Positions 52,157-64,000 of a DNA stretch of 64,000 nt are shown piece after piece. A program made the translations under genes and the position numbers. Source of the DNA: Chamaecrista fasciculata (Eukaryota > Streptophyta > Magnoliopsida > Fabales > Fabaceae); assembly GCA_003254925.1 (NCBI GenBank), contig QANZ01034463.1, positions 155,332 to 219,331 of the forward strand, in the 5' to 3' direction. The notes beneath the pieces are model-generated. The model was given only the letters and a program-made list of their open reading frames with translations, was not told the origin of the DNA and searched no databases. The first letter of the stretch is position 1. The number at the start of each line of letters is the position of its first letter.

Positions 52157-52850
52157 GTAGAAAGCACACAGATTTGGGAAGAAAGACCGTCAAAAACCAC
52201 CTAAACTTGAAAATCACCACTGCAGAAGACACACAGAAAAGAACACCGCCGATAACCCTAATATGAAATAAGGTGAAATCTCTCGTGAAAGAGAGATGTA
52301 ATTCCCCACAAGAAGGGATTTGAAGGAGAACTCGACTCTCATGAGAGAGAGATTTTTTAGGGGCTAAGGTTTCTTAATATTGATTCAAGCAATATTATTT
52401 CTGATTGAATACAAACAATGAACTAAAAGATTTAGAATTGAAAACTGGTCTTAATCCCCTGTTCAATTTGGATCCTCCTATCATTGCGACGAAATCCACT
52501 TTGGTCCCCGGCCGTGTATGGGAGCCTATTTGCGTGTTTTAAATTTGACATATTTTTTGTGTTGTCAAGCATCCAACTGTTTAAGCCACTGAAGGTTCTT
52601 TACTTCTTTTAGCGAAAAAAACCAAACAATGAGAGGAGCACTGAAGATGAATTCCCGATTTGGTAGTTAAAGTCAAACTAAACCTTCATTTCCCGTAAAT
52701 TATTTGTGGTAGTTAAATAAATAATAATAATTCTGATTTAAAACTTTAGAAAAACAAAAAAGGAAGGTAAGAAAGTGGAAGGGGCTCACTCTTGTGAGAT
52801 AATTACATTAGGTCTGAAAGGTTGCCTCCGTCTTACAAGTTACAACGTCA

Positions 52851-52895
52851 CCTCATGTCTCTCTTTCTTTTTGGCCAATCCTCATGTCTCTCTTT
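52851..52895. mobile_element. Poly(T) micro-insertion I (13 bp) with 16-bp TSD
   Basis: cctcatgtctctcttt at 52851-52866 and 52880-52895 flanks ctttttggccaat, the shortest insert of the class. It shares tttttggccaa with micro-insertion A. Confidence 0.65.
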
Positions 52896-52993
52896 ATATA
52901 TACGTATATATTCGCACTAATAATTTTAGTTTTTTTTTTTATATATATCATAGACAAATTAAATTAATTTATACCAAAATTGTATAATTTTTT

Positions 52994-53038
52994 AAAAACA
53001 TTTTTTTTAATTTTTTTTTGGCCTGAAAAACATTTTTT
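52994..53038. mobile_element. Poly(T) micro-insertion J (19 bp) with 13-bp TSD
   Basis: aaaaacatttttt at 52994-53006 and 53026-53038 flanks ttaa plus nine T plus ggcctg. The repeat is low in complexity, so support is moderate. Confidence 0.5.
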
Positions 53039-53106
53039 ATTTAATCTAGAATATCTGTACATGATTTTTAAGAATGAAATATTTGTACATGGTTTTTAAT
53101 TATATG

Positions 53107-53470
53107 TTAAATTGCACTAAAATCCTCAAAGTTTTAAATTGGGGACAGAAAATATCCTCGAGTTTTAAAATTTGACAAAAAAAAAACTTCTTGGATTTTC
53201 AATTGTGCTCACGTTCGACACTTGAATTTTAAAACTTGAAAGATCTCCTCAACTTTCAATTTTGCTCACTTAAAACCCATAAAACCTCATTTAAAAAGAA
53301 AACTCAAAGGTCTTGCTTGAGTAAAAAGTTGAAAACTCAGGGAGTCTTTATCGGTTAAGTTTTAAAATTCAAAGATCTTAAGTGAACAGAAAATCTTTTT
53401 GTCAAATTTGAAGACTCAAGAAGATTTTCTGTTTTCAACCTAAAACTCAGGTTGTCCTTGTGCAATTTAA
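53107..53470. mobile_element. Foldback element upstream of SULTR3
   Basis: The left arm ttaaattgcactaaaatcct and following ~80 bases return inverted at the right, ending gtgcaatttaa. No clear target duplication is seen. 364 bp, non-coding. Confidence 0.6.
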
Positions 53471-54045
53471 AAGGCAAAACCTGTTTGGTGTTCTGTTTTT
53501 AAAATTGGCTGTAGACTTTTAGTTTTTGTACCTGACAAATCCAACCTAACAGGCCGGAAACACACAACACAAGTGCCTTCGGGAACAGCCGGTAAAAATG
53601 GAAAGAGAGATGGAAAACACAGATTGCATGTTAGGAGATCCGGAAGGGAGTGATGACCAGTGCCAAACTTATAAAATAAAAAAAGATGCGTGACCTTTCT
53701 GGATTTTGCTTCCCACATATCCAGCTTCATGACCATACAAATACAATTATTCACAACATAGAGAAAGTTTTATTTATTTTGAAGAAAATAAAAAGAAAAA
53801 AGAAGTGGCAGGTCAGAGTGTGGTTGATCTGATATTAGTGAAAATGTGAAATGTCAGGCGAGAGTGTCTCCTCTGTCCTACAAGGCTAGCTAGCTCATAA
53901 TACCAGTCTTAATGCGATTGAAGTGGGTCCCCCCAAAGCGCACTAAGAATTTGAAAACTGAAAAAGAAATAAATAATATAATAATAATTCCCCACCACAT
54001 GGACAATATCAAACACATGACATGACACACCCCATCCAATTTTGA

Positions 54046-54052
54046 TATAAAG
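54046..54052 (+). promoter_or_regulatory. TATA-like box of SULTR3;1-like gene
   Basis: tataaag in the context ttttgatataaagcc lies ~205 bp upstream of the ATG at 54254, leaving a leader of ~170 nt. The stretch 53471-54253 is otherwise the presumed promoter, with no gene. Confidence 0.45.
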
Positions 54053-54253
54053 CCATATATCATTCATCAATATCACTCAACAGAGCATTACAGTAGTATT
54101 AACACCACCACCCTAGCTCACTAATTCCCTTCCAATTCGATCTCTTCTTCAATCATCCTTATCTCTTCGATCTTCTCACTCTATATATATAATCTAGCTA
54201 TATTTAGTACCAATATATATAATCCAACACCGCCTCTAAAATTAATTAAGTAG

Positions 54254-57200
54254 ATGGGTAACGTTGATCCTGATCAATATGTGTACCCATCGGGATGGAA
54301 GATGGAAGAGTGTGGTGGTCCACGCGTGGCGATTCCACCGCCTCAGCCATTTTTGAAGTCTCTGAAGTACTCTCTGAAAGAGACTTTCTTCCCGGATGAT
54401 CCTCTCAGGCAATTCAAGAACAAGTCAGCTACTACGAGACTCCTGCTTGGTCTTCAATACTTCTTCCCCGTATTTGAATGGGCTCCTCGTTACACTCTTT
54501 CATTCTTCAAATCAGACCTCATTGCTGGCATCACCATCGCTAGCTTGGCCATTCCTCAAGGCATCAGTTATGCCAAGCTTGCCAACCTCCCTCCAATTCT
54601 TGGCCTTTGTATGTTTTCTTTTTTCTTTCATTTCTCATCTATGTTGTCCGGTGATAAAAAGATCACATATTCAAATTCTGAAAACAATATCTCTCTGTAA
54701 AGTAGGAGTAAGACTGTGTACATCTTGATCCTCTTCAAACTTCACCTAGTAAAAGCTTTATGCACTGAGCCGCCTTTTTTTCTCTCAATCTATGTATGTA
54801 TACATATTTATCCCCAAAAGCTAATCATTAAATTAAATGGATATCTGATGCAGATTCGAGCTTTGTACCGCCTTTGATTTATGCGATGATGGGTAGCTCG
54901 AGGGATTTGGCTGTGGGAACAGTGGCGGTTGGGTCGCTTCTCCTGGGTTCTATGTTGTCGGCTGAGGTTAATCCCACCCAGAATCCTAAGCTTTTTCTTC
55001 ACCTTGCTTTCACCGCTACATTCTTCGCCGGGATTTTGCAGGCTTCTTTGGGTTTGTTTAGGTAATTAATCATATATTTTATTAATTCAACGCATCTAAC
55101 ACTCTCGCTCTCTCTCAGTAGGTTTTGTGTAAGTTTAACTAAAGTGCAAGCAAATATAATTGAACGCCATGATATTATTTTATGTTCTTCTCATCTACCT
55201 AGTTTACTGTTATTCACCAAGTTGATTGAAAAAGACGGCACATCTTCAGTTTGTTTCCATTATTTATGCTGACTAGTACTACTCTCTCTCTTTTTGTTAT
55301 ATATATAAAAAAAAGAAATTATTCTCGATCTCCCTATCCCGTGACATGCTATATTTAATATAATTTAGCTGTCCACTTGCTGATCGGGTGTGATATTGGT
55401 TAACGCTAATATATACCGTGCTAGCCGAGACATGAATAAATAAATATATATGACTTGAAAAACGAATAAACAAGATTTGATCTTATAGTCATGTATCTAA
55501 TTGTTTAAACCTAATTTATTATTATATCTGTTTTATTTAATTGTTGATCCTATATATTATATGTTGTCGTCGCGTGCAGGTTAGGGTTTATCGTGGATTT
55601 TCTGTCACATGCAACCATTGTCGGGTTCATGGGAGGAGCAGCCACAGTGGTTTGCCTGCAACAGTTAAAATCGATTCTGGGATTGAACCACTTTACCCAT
55701 GACGCCGATCTCGTTTCAGTTATGCGATCCGTGTTCAGTCAAACCCATGAGGTTGTTGACTCAATAATATAACCTTTCCTCACTCTTAATTTCTCTCTCA
55801 CTATAAATGGTTGAGTGTTATGTTTCACCTTTCATGTTTTGTGGTTTGATATAATAGTTTCATGACTTGTCATAAATTGTTATATATTCACAAGATTGTA
55901 CATGTCTACTATATTAATTGTCTACGTACATATTAGTCATAAGAAATATATATATATATATAATTGTCTACGTTTGTCAATTATTTGAGCTATATATGTC
56001 AATTCTTTGACTCTGATCTAGCATATACATTTATTTATTTTGATTTGCGCAGTGGAGGTGGGAAAGCGCAGTCTTAGGGTGTTGCTTCATTTTCTTCCTG
56101 CTGATCACCCGATACTTCGTAAGTGAACCCACTTAACTCCTCTCATTTTTTAAAGCAACAATAATCTTATAGTTTAATTAATTAAAAGTGCCATAATATA
56201 CCTAATTATTATTCTTCAAGATCTTACGGCACGTGGCATGTTTTGATTCGTTGTTATAATTATGCTGGTGATCCCTTCCCTTTCTTTTCCAATAGCTAAA
56301 CAACGACAAGTCAAGAAACATATTTACATATATTAGGGGCTTTGCGTGCCCTAACGGGCACGCAAATATGTATGTAAAATAAATAAGGGACTAAATTGTT
56401 AACTTAGTAAAGAAAGAGAGACCAAATAGTAAATTTTCTCTTATTTTTAATTTCATAGACTATAGTTTTAAACATGGACGATCAGAAAAGGGTGGAGGCA
56501 TATAATATAAGATATAGTAATATATACTATAGACATAGATAGCTAATCTGTGTATTGATAGAAAGAGCCACGATTGTAGTCTCTAGACCAACGAAATGGC
56601 TGGACCCACCCACTACTTATTTTTTTATAATTTTAGTATAAGCTTTATCTATTATATATACTTTCACTTGAAAGTCAGCAAAATCTCTTACAAGTGATTG
56701 ACAATACGGGTCTTGTGCGATCATGCTGTTCCAGATCAATTAACTGAATAAAATATAGTCAACTTCTTCCTTAGATTCGAGTCACACAATTACAAAATAC
56801 GAAGTTGAAACAAGCGTTCTTGGTACTTGAGTAGTAATATATATATCTGTTTATGAATACTTAATTTAATTATGTCTCAATTTCTATGTATATACCTGAA
56901 TGTTTTTAAGATTTGCAGTATATAAATTAATTAAGGAAGTAAATATTAAAAAAATTGGGTTTTGTTGTTGGATACTGGCAGAGCAAAAAACAACCAAAAT
57001 TCTTTTGGGTATCAGCAATGGCACCATTGACGTCCGTGATCTTGGGTAGTCTGCTCGTTTATTTCACTCATGCCGAGAAGCACGGTGTTCAAGTGGTGAG
57101 CATTTCCACAACACACTCACAATTCACAATCACTCGCAGGGACTTGTTCATTAATATTGTCTTCTCTCACTCACGTTTTTGGGCCTTTAAATTCATTGTA

Positions 57201-58978
57201 ATTTGGGCCACACACAAGCACTGCCTACAATTGCAGCTTTGGGACCACTATTTTTTTCTTTTTGAGAGAATTGAATTGTGATCAAATGTGTACTTGTTCA
57301 GATAGGAGAGTTGAAGAAGGGGTTAAATCCACCTTCCGTTGAAGACATGGTATTTGTTTCACCATACTTGGGAACCGCAGTTAAAGCTGGCCTTGTTACC
57401 GGCATAATAGCCCTCGCGGTAATTAATTAATTAGTCATACATAGATGTCAACAATGACGTCACGAGGACTTAATAGTAAAACCTGATTCAATTGGATCTC
57501 TGTGCAGGAAGGAATAGCAGTTGGAAGAAGCTTTGCAATGTTCAAGAACTACCATATTGATGGAAACAAAGAAATGATAGCTATTGGAACCATGAACGTA
57601 GTTGGTTCTCTCACCTCCTGCTACCTCACCACCGGTACGCATATTGTTAATTAATTAGTTATCATTAATTATGATACTTGATGGACGATTAATATGAAAA
57701 AAATGGGAAATTAATTAACTTTGTATAAATATATATATGAACAGGTCCATTTTCCCGGTCGGCTGTGAACTACAACGCGGGATGCAAAACGGCAGCATCC
57801 AACGTTATAATGGCAATTGCAGTGATGATGACATTGTTATTCCTGACACCACTGTTTCATTACACTCCCTTGGTGGTACTTGCGGCTATCATTGTATCAG
57901 CAATGCTGGGACTCATTGATTACGAAGCAGCCATCCATCTCTGGAAGATCGACAAATTTGATTTCTTTGTCTGCATCAGTGCTTATGTTGGTGTCGTCTT
58001 TGGCAGTGTTGAGATTGGCCTTGTCATAGCCGTAAGTATATAAGATTCATATTATTTAATTTAATTAATATCACTCTGATCTGCTCACTCTGTATTTTAT
58101 ATATAACTTATGTATAATTCTTTGTGCACACATGCATGCAGGTTTTGATTTCTGTGCTCAGGTTACTATTATTTGTTGCAAGGCCAAGGACGTTTGTTTT
58201 GGGCAACATTCCAAACTCTGTTGTTTACAGAAACGTTGAACAATATCCAAACGCCAATCATGTTCCGGGGATACTCATTCTTGAGATTGATGCACCGATT
58301 TACTTTGCAAATGCAAGCTATTTAAGAGAGAGGTACGTTCTAAGTTACCACCTCCAAAATTTACATTTTTTTTTAATTAATTAATTCCATAAACTTAATT
58401 ACCTGAAAATATATGGTCATATAGGATCACAAGGTGGATTGATGAAGAGGAAGACAGGGTTAAAGCTTCAGGGGAGAACAGCTTGCAGAGTGTAATATTG
58501 GATATGACCAGTGAGTACTATTTGACCTGAAAATAATTCAGTAGTTATATATGAGCAGATCAGTTTCCATGCACTCTAACTTGATCTTATATGTATAATT
58601 TTCAATGGCAGCCGTTGGGAACATTGATACAAGTGGAATAAGCATGATTGAAGAGGTGAAGAAGATTGCAGATAGAAGAGGGCTGCAAGTAAGCCTTTCT
58701 CTCTTATTCTTGTGCAGTAGTAATTATACATTGGCATTTTGAAAATGCTTAATTAATTGACTTCGTGTGATCTTTATTTCCTATGTGGTTAGCTTGTGTT
58801 GGTCAATCCCGGAAGCGAGGTGATGAAGAAGCTAAACAAAGCCAAGTTTCTCGAGAATATAGGTCAGAAATGGATTTTTCTGACAGTTGAAGAGGCTGTG
58901 AGAGCATGCAACTACATGCTTCACACGTGCAAAACGAACCCTCGAAAAGATGAATCAGAAGCTTGGAACAATGCATAA
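54254..58978 (+). CDS. SULTR3;1: Group 3 sulfate transporter (SULTR3;1-like)
   Basis: Twelve exons: 54254-54608, 54854-55061, 55580-55751, 56053-56118, 56982-57095, 57302-57418, 57508-57634, 57745-58031, 58142-58332, 58425-58510, 58612-58688 and 58793-58978. They join to 661 aa, the usual SULTR3 length. Family landmarks: FLKSLKYSLKETFFPDDPLR, the signature IASLAIPQGISYAKLANLPP, GSSRDLAVGTVAVGSLLLGS, FKNYHIDGNKEMIA, GPFSRSAVNYNAGCKTA, then the C-terminal STAS domain (about aa 515-640) with VGNIDTSGISMIEEVKKI. The C-terminus ...YMLHTCKTNP...EAWNNA matches Arabidopsis SULTR3;1 as I remember it. Group 3 members are H+/sulfate symporters, several of them in the plastid envelope; SULTR3;1 is one reported for chloroplast sulfate import. 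The orthology is inferred. Intron 4 holds a miniature Helitron. Confidence 0.93.
56333..56539 (-). mobile_element. Miniature Helitron in SULTR3 intron 4 (207 bp)
   Basis: On the minus strand it begins TCTATGTCTATAG (preceded by A), has the hairpin stem gcgtgccc/gggcacgc (56344-56363), then 11 nt ending CTAA followed by T. The 3' spacer (aaagcccctaa) matches that of 28727-28892 (caagcccctag), and both share ttatatg(g/c)ctccaccc near the 5' end. It is non-autonomous. Confidence 0.75.
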
Positions 58979-60122
58979 GCCACGGTCTTGAAGCATTTTG
59001 ATGATCTCTAATCTATGTCAAAGCTTGCATATCTCGTTTCGTCTGCCAATATTATATTCTGTGGTGTGAGAATTAGTAAAATCATGCTCACAGAGGATTT
59101 GGCGGCATAGCATATATAGTGAAAAATTTGGATTTCTTGACTTACGTTTGAAGCTAGTCTGCAGCTTTTAGTTAGAAGAAGTTTTCGACCATAAGCTGCC
59201 GAATCTTATGTACCATACTTGTTAATCTATCCAAATGAAAAGTAATTAATACTTACTGCACCGGGATAGTCAAATTCTCAAATTCCAAATTAACCGTTAC
59301 ATCTATATCTCTTCGAGATGAAAATGAAAGTAATTTATAATTTCTAAAAAAAATACTCTACGCAACATAGTATAATTTAGTTAATATAATATTCCCTACA
59401 GTCCTTATTTTATCTGCAAGGTGTACTGTTGACTAATTGAAAATTCATTATTGCTTAAAATTTATATAAAAAACACATGGAGCAAGTCAACGTGATAAGC
59501 TCTTTATAGATTTCTTCAGCAGCTCTGATTTAAAACAAAACCAAACATAAAAGTTCAGTTCAAACTTGATCCGATCATCCGCAACTACCATAATAACCAA
59601 AGTATATTTTCTGAACAAGTTGTAGACTTCGGTAATCAACTATCGTGGCCGTTAGAAATAAATTTCAGCGAGACGTTGAATCAAACAGTATGTGGAAAAA
59701 GAAAAATGTTGATTGTTAACCCATGGGTTGAAATTATAAAAGCCCATCGTCTAATGGAGCCAGAAAACCAAGACTCCAAGAGTGAGAAATTAGGCCCATT
59801 CTATAAGGATAATGTAAATTACTAATTTCTTATTATATACATCTCCTGATTCAATCCTGACTAGGCTCTGTCTGTATATGCTTATCCAGTTATCCTGTTA
59901 GAGTAAAGAGTTACAAAGCAAGATGAAGACGGCACCCGCACAGCACACTACCCAGATCAGAATTCATAAAAGCATGGGCACTTCCATTTCCAGTGCATTA
60001 GTGGACAAAACTACCCTCGATAATTATGCAGTTAAATGACCAAAATACCCTCATACTGTTCTTAATATCGCCTTCCCTGCCGATCTTCATACTCTACACT
60101 CTTGGAGTTCCGGTGACTTCAC
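58979..60122. other. SULTR3 3' region and MCCA promoter
   Basis: No gene is seen. Two TGGGCY-type elements (agccca 59741-59746, ggccca 59793-59798) lie 325-380 bp upstream of the MCCA start, as often seen for nuclear genes of mitochondrial proteins. No TATA box stands out. Confidence 0.4.
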
Positions 60123-63100
60123 ATGTCTTCCATGGCTTCTCTCATCATTCTCCGTCGGAAGCTCACTACCACACCCTTCCGTGTCCACGTTAGAGCTTTT
60201 TCCGAGTTTTCGTCAACAAGGGAGAAAGCCACTCAACAACGGATAGAGAAAATCTTGATAGCCAATAGAGGGGAAATAGCTTGCAGAATCATGAGGACCG
60301 CGAAGAGGCTCGGAATTCGAACCGTTGCTATTTATAGTGATGCTGATAAGGACTCGCTGCACGTTCACTCCGCCGATGAGGCAATTCGTATCGGCCCGCC
60401 TCCTGCTCGCCTCAGTTACTTGAATGGCTCCTCCATTACTGATGCTGCCATACGTACTGGTGCACAGGTGAACCCTGCAGCTGTATGCTTCGTTGATTAG
60501 AATCTGTAAATGGAGTACAGAACCAACAATGTATAAGGGGTCATTGGGTAGCCTTCACTTTCTGATTAAATCCATTTGCTTATTCTTATTCCTGTTTTTT
60601 TTTTTTTTAGCAAACAAACGCTTTCTCTTTACATTAGTGAGCCAAACGCATGCTCCCTACTTCAATGTCAGTCAATTTCATTTCCATTGTTTACCTCCTA
60701 ATTTTGTGTGTATGTGTGTGGCATGATCTTGGCCGATTGGATGATGATTTGTGGTTTAGGGTTTGGACACCGATTAGTGCACCAGGTAGGATAGAGTGCA
60801 GCCCCTATATAATTATCGTAGAATTTTGTAATGTGTGTTTTGTTGATGTGAGTATAATGTCAAACGCCATGTTTATAGTATTCACAGATGAAGTTTATAT
60901 TAATTTTTTGACATGCTCTTTCGGACCTGCTTATAAAATCTGGATGTTCTTTGGTAATTAGGCTATCCACCCTGGATATGGTTTCCTATCTGAAAGTGCT
61001 GACTTTGCCCAACTATGTGAAGATAAGGGTCTTACGTTTATTGGTCCTCCAGCATCTGCCATCCGTGATATGGGTGACAAAAGGTACGCGTATGACAGAC
61101 TGTTTGCTACATTCCTTTCATTCTTTCTCTGACTCTAATATCAATATCCCCTATTTTAAGTTTGTTAGTTAACTTTGAAATGCATTTGGAGTGACCGACT
61201 AAATACTTGATGTGGGAACTTGGTGTCAGTATTGTGATTTTATGCTGGAATTATATTATTTAAATAATCACCCTCTAAATAAACCTCAACTTTTCAATAA
61301 TTGTGAACTTTGAGGTTCCAAACCAGCCTGGGAGTTTTCTACTGGGCAACAGAAATCTGGATGGGTGGAAAGAGGGAGGGAAGTATTTCTAGGAATATCT
61401 CGCAAATGATCTCTTTCTCATTTGCATAATCAATTCTTCAAGTTTGCCTATACTTGACCTAGAATAGTGAGAGTCAGTTTGGCGTGTTTGGATCCTTCTC
61501 CCACTCAATGAGTTGCATGATTACCTTTTTATTTGTGAGTGTGAATTATATTGTAAAACACTTTTTTAACTTATTAGTGCTTTTATACATCCATCAGTGC
61601 ATCAAAGAGGATAATGGGGGCAGCGGGGGTACCACTTGTGCCTGGATATCATGGAAATGAACAAGATATTGATAAAATGAAGTTGGAAGCTGACAAAATT
61701 GGGTATCCAATCTTAATAAAGCCAACCCATGGAGGTGGAGGAAAGGTGCATGGTAGCCAATATTTATTCTTATAGAAATTACTAAACTTTGTGATCCTTA
61801 ATGTGTTTGTGAAAATTGATGGATGGATGTATTTGCTAGATTCGTTGAATGTGTTTCCTAAAGCTTAGAGGTGAATTTGAGGCATATTTCATCAAATGCC
61901 ATGCTTGTCAATGAATCTGATTGATCCTAAAGTATTAATTTGATGCTTTAGTTCTGATATTTTGGAATCTTAAGTTTGTTTAATCTTGTGATATGACATG
62001 ATATGACTCATCATTGTGATACATAATCAATCTTTAAGGTTTCTAAATGTTTATAAGTTGAAAGTTTATTATATGAATAACAAATGTCTTTTGCAGCGAA
62101 ACAGGTATGAATGAAATATAAAACATATCTTTGTCATTCATAAGATTTTTTGTCATTCTGATGAGATCCTGACGATGTTCATATTTTAGGGTATGCGGAT
62201 TGTGCACACGCCAAATGAATTTGTGGAATCCTTCTTAGCTGCACAGCGTGAAGCAGCTGCTTCTTTTGGTATAAACACAATCTTGCTGGAGAAGTATATT
62301 ACACAGCCAAGGCACATAGAAGTCCAGGTATGCCTATCAGTTTTACTGCCCTTGCTGTTATATTGCATCTTTTTCTTTCCTCTTCTGTTGGTGCTTCTTC
62401 TGGCAAAACAAAAAGTGATTTATTGAATTGCTTCAGTTTTGAGCTTTTGCTTTCTCTTTAATATTTACTGGAACAATGGGCTTTTAATTTTGGTGAATCA
62501 TGAACAGAAATAATGGTCTTCAATAGTTAATGAATATTTTTGTAGTCCATTTCACCAGAGTTTTTAGCAATTTTTTTTTTATTTTACGTGTCAGATTTTT
62601 GGGGACAAACATGGGAATGTTCTGCATTTGTATGAGAGAGATTGCAGTGTGCAGAGAAGACACCAAAAAATAATTGAAGAAGCTCCTGCTGTAAGGCTTA
62701 CGTTCTGTGTTCTCAAAATTATTAGTATTTTTTCTCTTAAAAAACGTTGTTGGAGTTGTGATTTTGCAATAATAAATTCAGTCATGCAGCCAGATGTTTC
62801 CACTGATTTTCGTGCACACTTAGGTCAAGCAGCTGTCTCTGCAGCAAAGGTGAGGCCTTTTGCCTTCAATATGCTATTCGCCTTTTGCTAGTGATATTTA
62901 TTTATACATCAAAACTACTTGGTTCAGTACCAGCTTTCTTGGCATGCTGTTTGGATTCTAAATTTCAAACAAGTCTTTTTTACATTGAATATAATTTAAA
63001 CCTGTAATAAACAATTATGATTTCTATTTTTCATATTGAATATAATTCACAACTGTATAAACAACTGCAAGTAAGCCTTTCTCTCTTCTATCCTTTTTTT

Positions 63101-63468
63101 TTTCTTTTCGTAATTCTCCCAATGTCTTCATTTGGTTCTATACATTCACTAATTTAAAGTTTATTTTGATGCCTGAAGGCAGTAAATTATTACAATGCTG
63201 GGACGGTGGAGTTTATAGTTGATACAATCTCTGGCCAGTTTTACTTTATGGAGATGAATACCCGTCTCCAGGTGCTTGAATTGATTTTTCGCACGCCTTT
63301 ATATTATCGAAATCTATGTGGTTTACAGATTTGTGACCTGGGGCATGTTAATACAGGTTGAGCATCCAGTCACAGAGATGATTGTTGGTCAAGATCTTGT
63401 AGAATGGCAAATCCATGTTGCCAATGGAGAAGTTCTTCCATTGCAACAATCACAAGTTCCCCTAACAG
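60123..63468 (+). CDS. MCCA: Methylcrotonyl-CoA carboxylase alpha (biotin) subunit, 5' half
   Basis: The eight exons seen are 60123-60467, 60962-61083, 61598-61745, 62190-62327, 62595-62690, 62790-62849, 63179-63271 and 63357-63468, about 371 aa. The rest, including the biotin domain, lies beyond the window. The N-terminus ([20 protein letters not shown]) is a typical mitochondrial presequence. The biotin-carboxylase domain follows: [40 protein letters not shown], the ATP-grasp glycine loop [60 protein letters not shown] and [20 protein letters not shown]. The holoenzyme (with MCCB) carboxylates 3-methylcrotonyl-CoA in mitochondrial leucine breakdown, using ATP and bicarbonate. All key residues in this half are present. 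Confidence 0.95.
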
Positions 63469-63714
63469 GTAGTTTTGTTTTTCCTCCCCCCACGCCTCAC
63501 GTGTGTGCTTTTTCTGTTTTTTATAGAGGGAAGGAAGTCATTGGAGTAGGCTTTTCTTCTACAATGAAGGCACCTTGGCATATTTTTATACTGAACTACT
63601 TCATGATTTGCCAATGGCTTTACGTTGATAGCTGGACCAGCCTAGAAAAGGAAATAGAGTAAGGGAAAGATTTTCTGTGTGACCTGAGCAGTGAGCATGG
63701 TAGATAAGGCATAT

Positions 63715-63745
<31 letters not shown>

Positions 63746-64000
63746 NTTTTTTTTTTTTTTTTCGGGTACACTTAGATGACTAAGGATTCCAGTGATTATT
63801 ATTAGGCCCAAGTACTGTTATATTCTCTGCATGAATTAAAAAGACATAACCAAGGCTACTAGTTATGAGTAAATGCACTAAAATTTCATTCAATTTACAT
63901 TGCTTTACTGATTTTGAAAAGGAAAGATTAACTAGTTGTATGGAGAAAAGGTTATACAATATTTCTTATTAACTTACGGTTAATGATTTTGGGCTTGCCA
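63469..64000 (+). other. MCCA intron 8, with a long poly(T) tract and one N
   Basis: The donor gtagttt at 63469 opens an intron that runs off the window. A ~43-nt T homopolymer (63720-63762) contains one undetermined base at 63746; its length should not be trusted. A reading frame over it is an artefact. Confidence 0.7.

Larger units (their letters stand above)
52157..53106. other. Repeat-rich spacer
   Basis: No gene is seen. It holds micro-insertions I and J and possibly further decayed LINE sequence up to about 52400. Confidence 0.4.

Noticed and set aside
53864..53872. tgtctc in the SULTR3 promoter (sulfur-response/auxin-response core)
   Set aside because: A single six-base match is expected by chance in a promoter of this length.
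63620..63811. Lys-rich minus-strand frame
   Set aside because: It reads through the poly(T) tract containing an N and is a low-complexity artefact.

Overview
The window is nuclear DNA from a flowering plant, most likely a eudicot. It is AT-rich, its genes are split by many introns, and the families are plant ones: PGG-domain ankyrin proteins, LIFEGUARD, VAN3-binding/FORKED, a plant NEK kinase, a SULTR3 sulfate transporter and mitochondrial methylcrotonyl-CoA carboxylase. I cannot name the species. All exon boundaries were placed by hand from GT/GC-AG sites, reading frame and family similarity. Every complete gene model closes in frame without an internal stop.

Layout. 0.7-18.3 kb: three tandem, minus-strand, eight-exon ankyrin/PGG genes (741, 751 and 758 aa). 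Their introns and spacers hold small TIR elements, a SINE, a hAT-like element and a solo LTR. 19.6-21.4 kb (+): a LIFEGUARD/Bax-inhibitor gene of 239 aa. 22.4-26.6 kb (-): a VAN3-binding/FORKED-like gene of 504 aa. 29.3-31.2 kb (-): a 2OG-Fe(II) oxygenase-like gene of 460 aa. 32.0-36.4 kb (-): a 14-exon NEK kinase gene of 589 aa. 36.4-54.2 kb: a gene-poor stretch with a hAT-like element, a 2.6 kb solo LTR carrying a 474-bp tandem duplication, MULE-like TIR elements (one a Pack-MULE candidate), a LINE fragment and a perfect 28-bp hairpin. 54.3-59.0 kb (+): a SULTR3;1-like gene of 661 aa with a tiny Helitron in intron 4. 60.1 kb to the right edge (+): the first half of MCCA (eight exons, cut by the window).

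The genes are not one pathway. The ankyrin/PGG cluster fits a fast-evolving, tandemly duplicated membrane-protein family with known members in defence and salt signalling. The others are single-copy housekeeping or developmental genes.

The most unusual signal is eleven 13-34 bp insertions, each a short poly(T/A) run plus 3-20 other bases, flanked by 11-18 bp direct repeats. They look like extremely 5'-truncated LINE/SINE insertions. A complete SINE in the same window ends in the same kind of tail. A second pattern is a set of TIR elements with 8-10 bp target duplications whose first ~20 bases follow one shared template.
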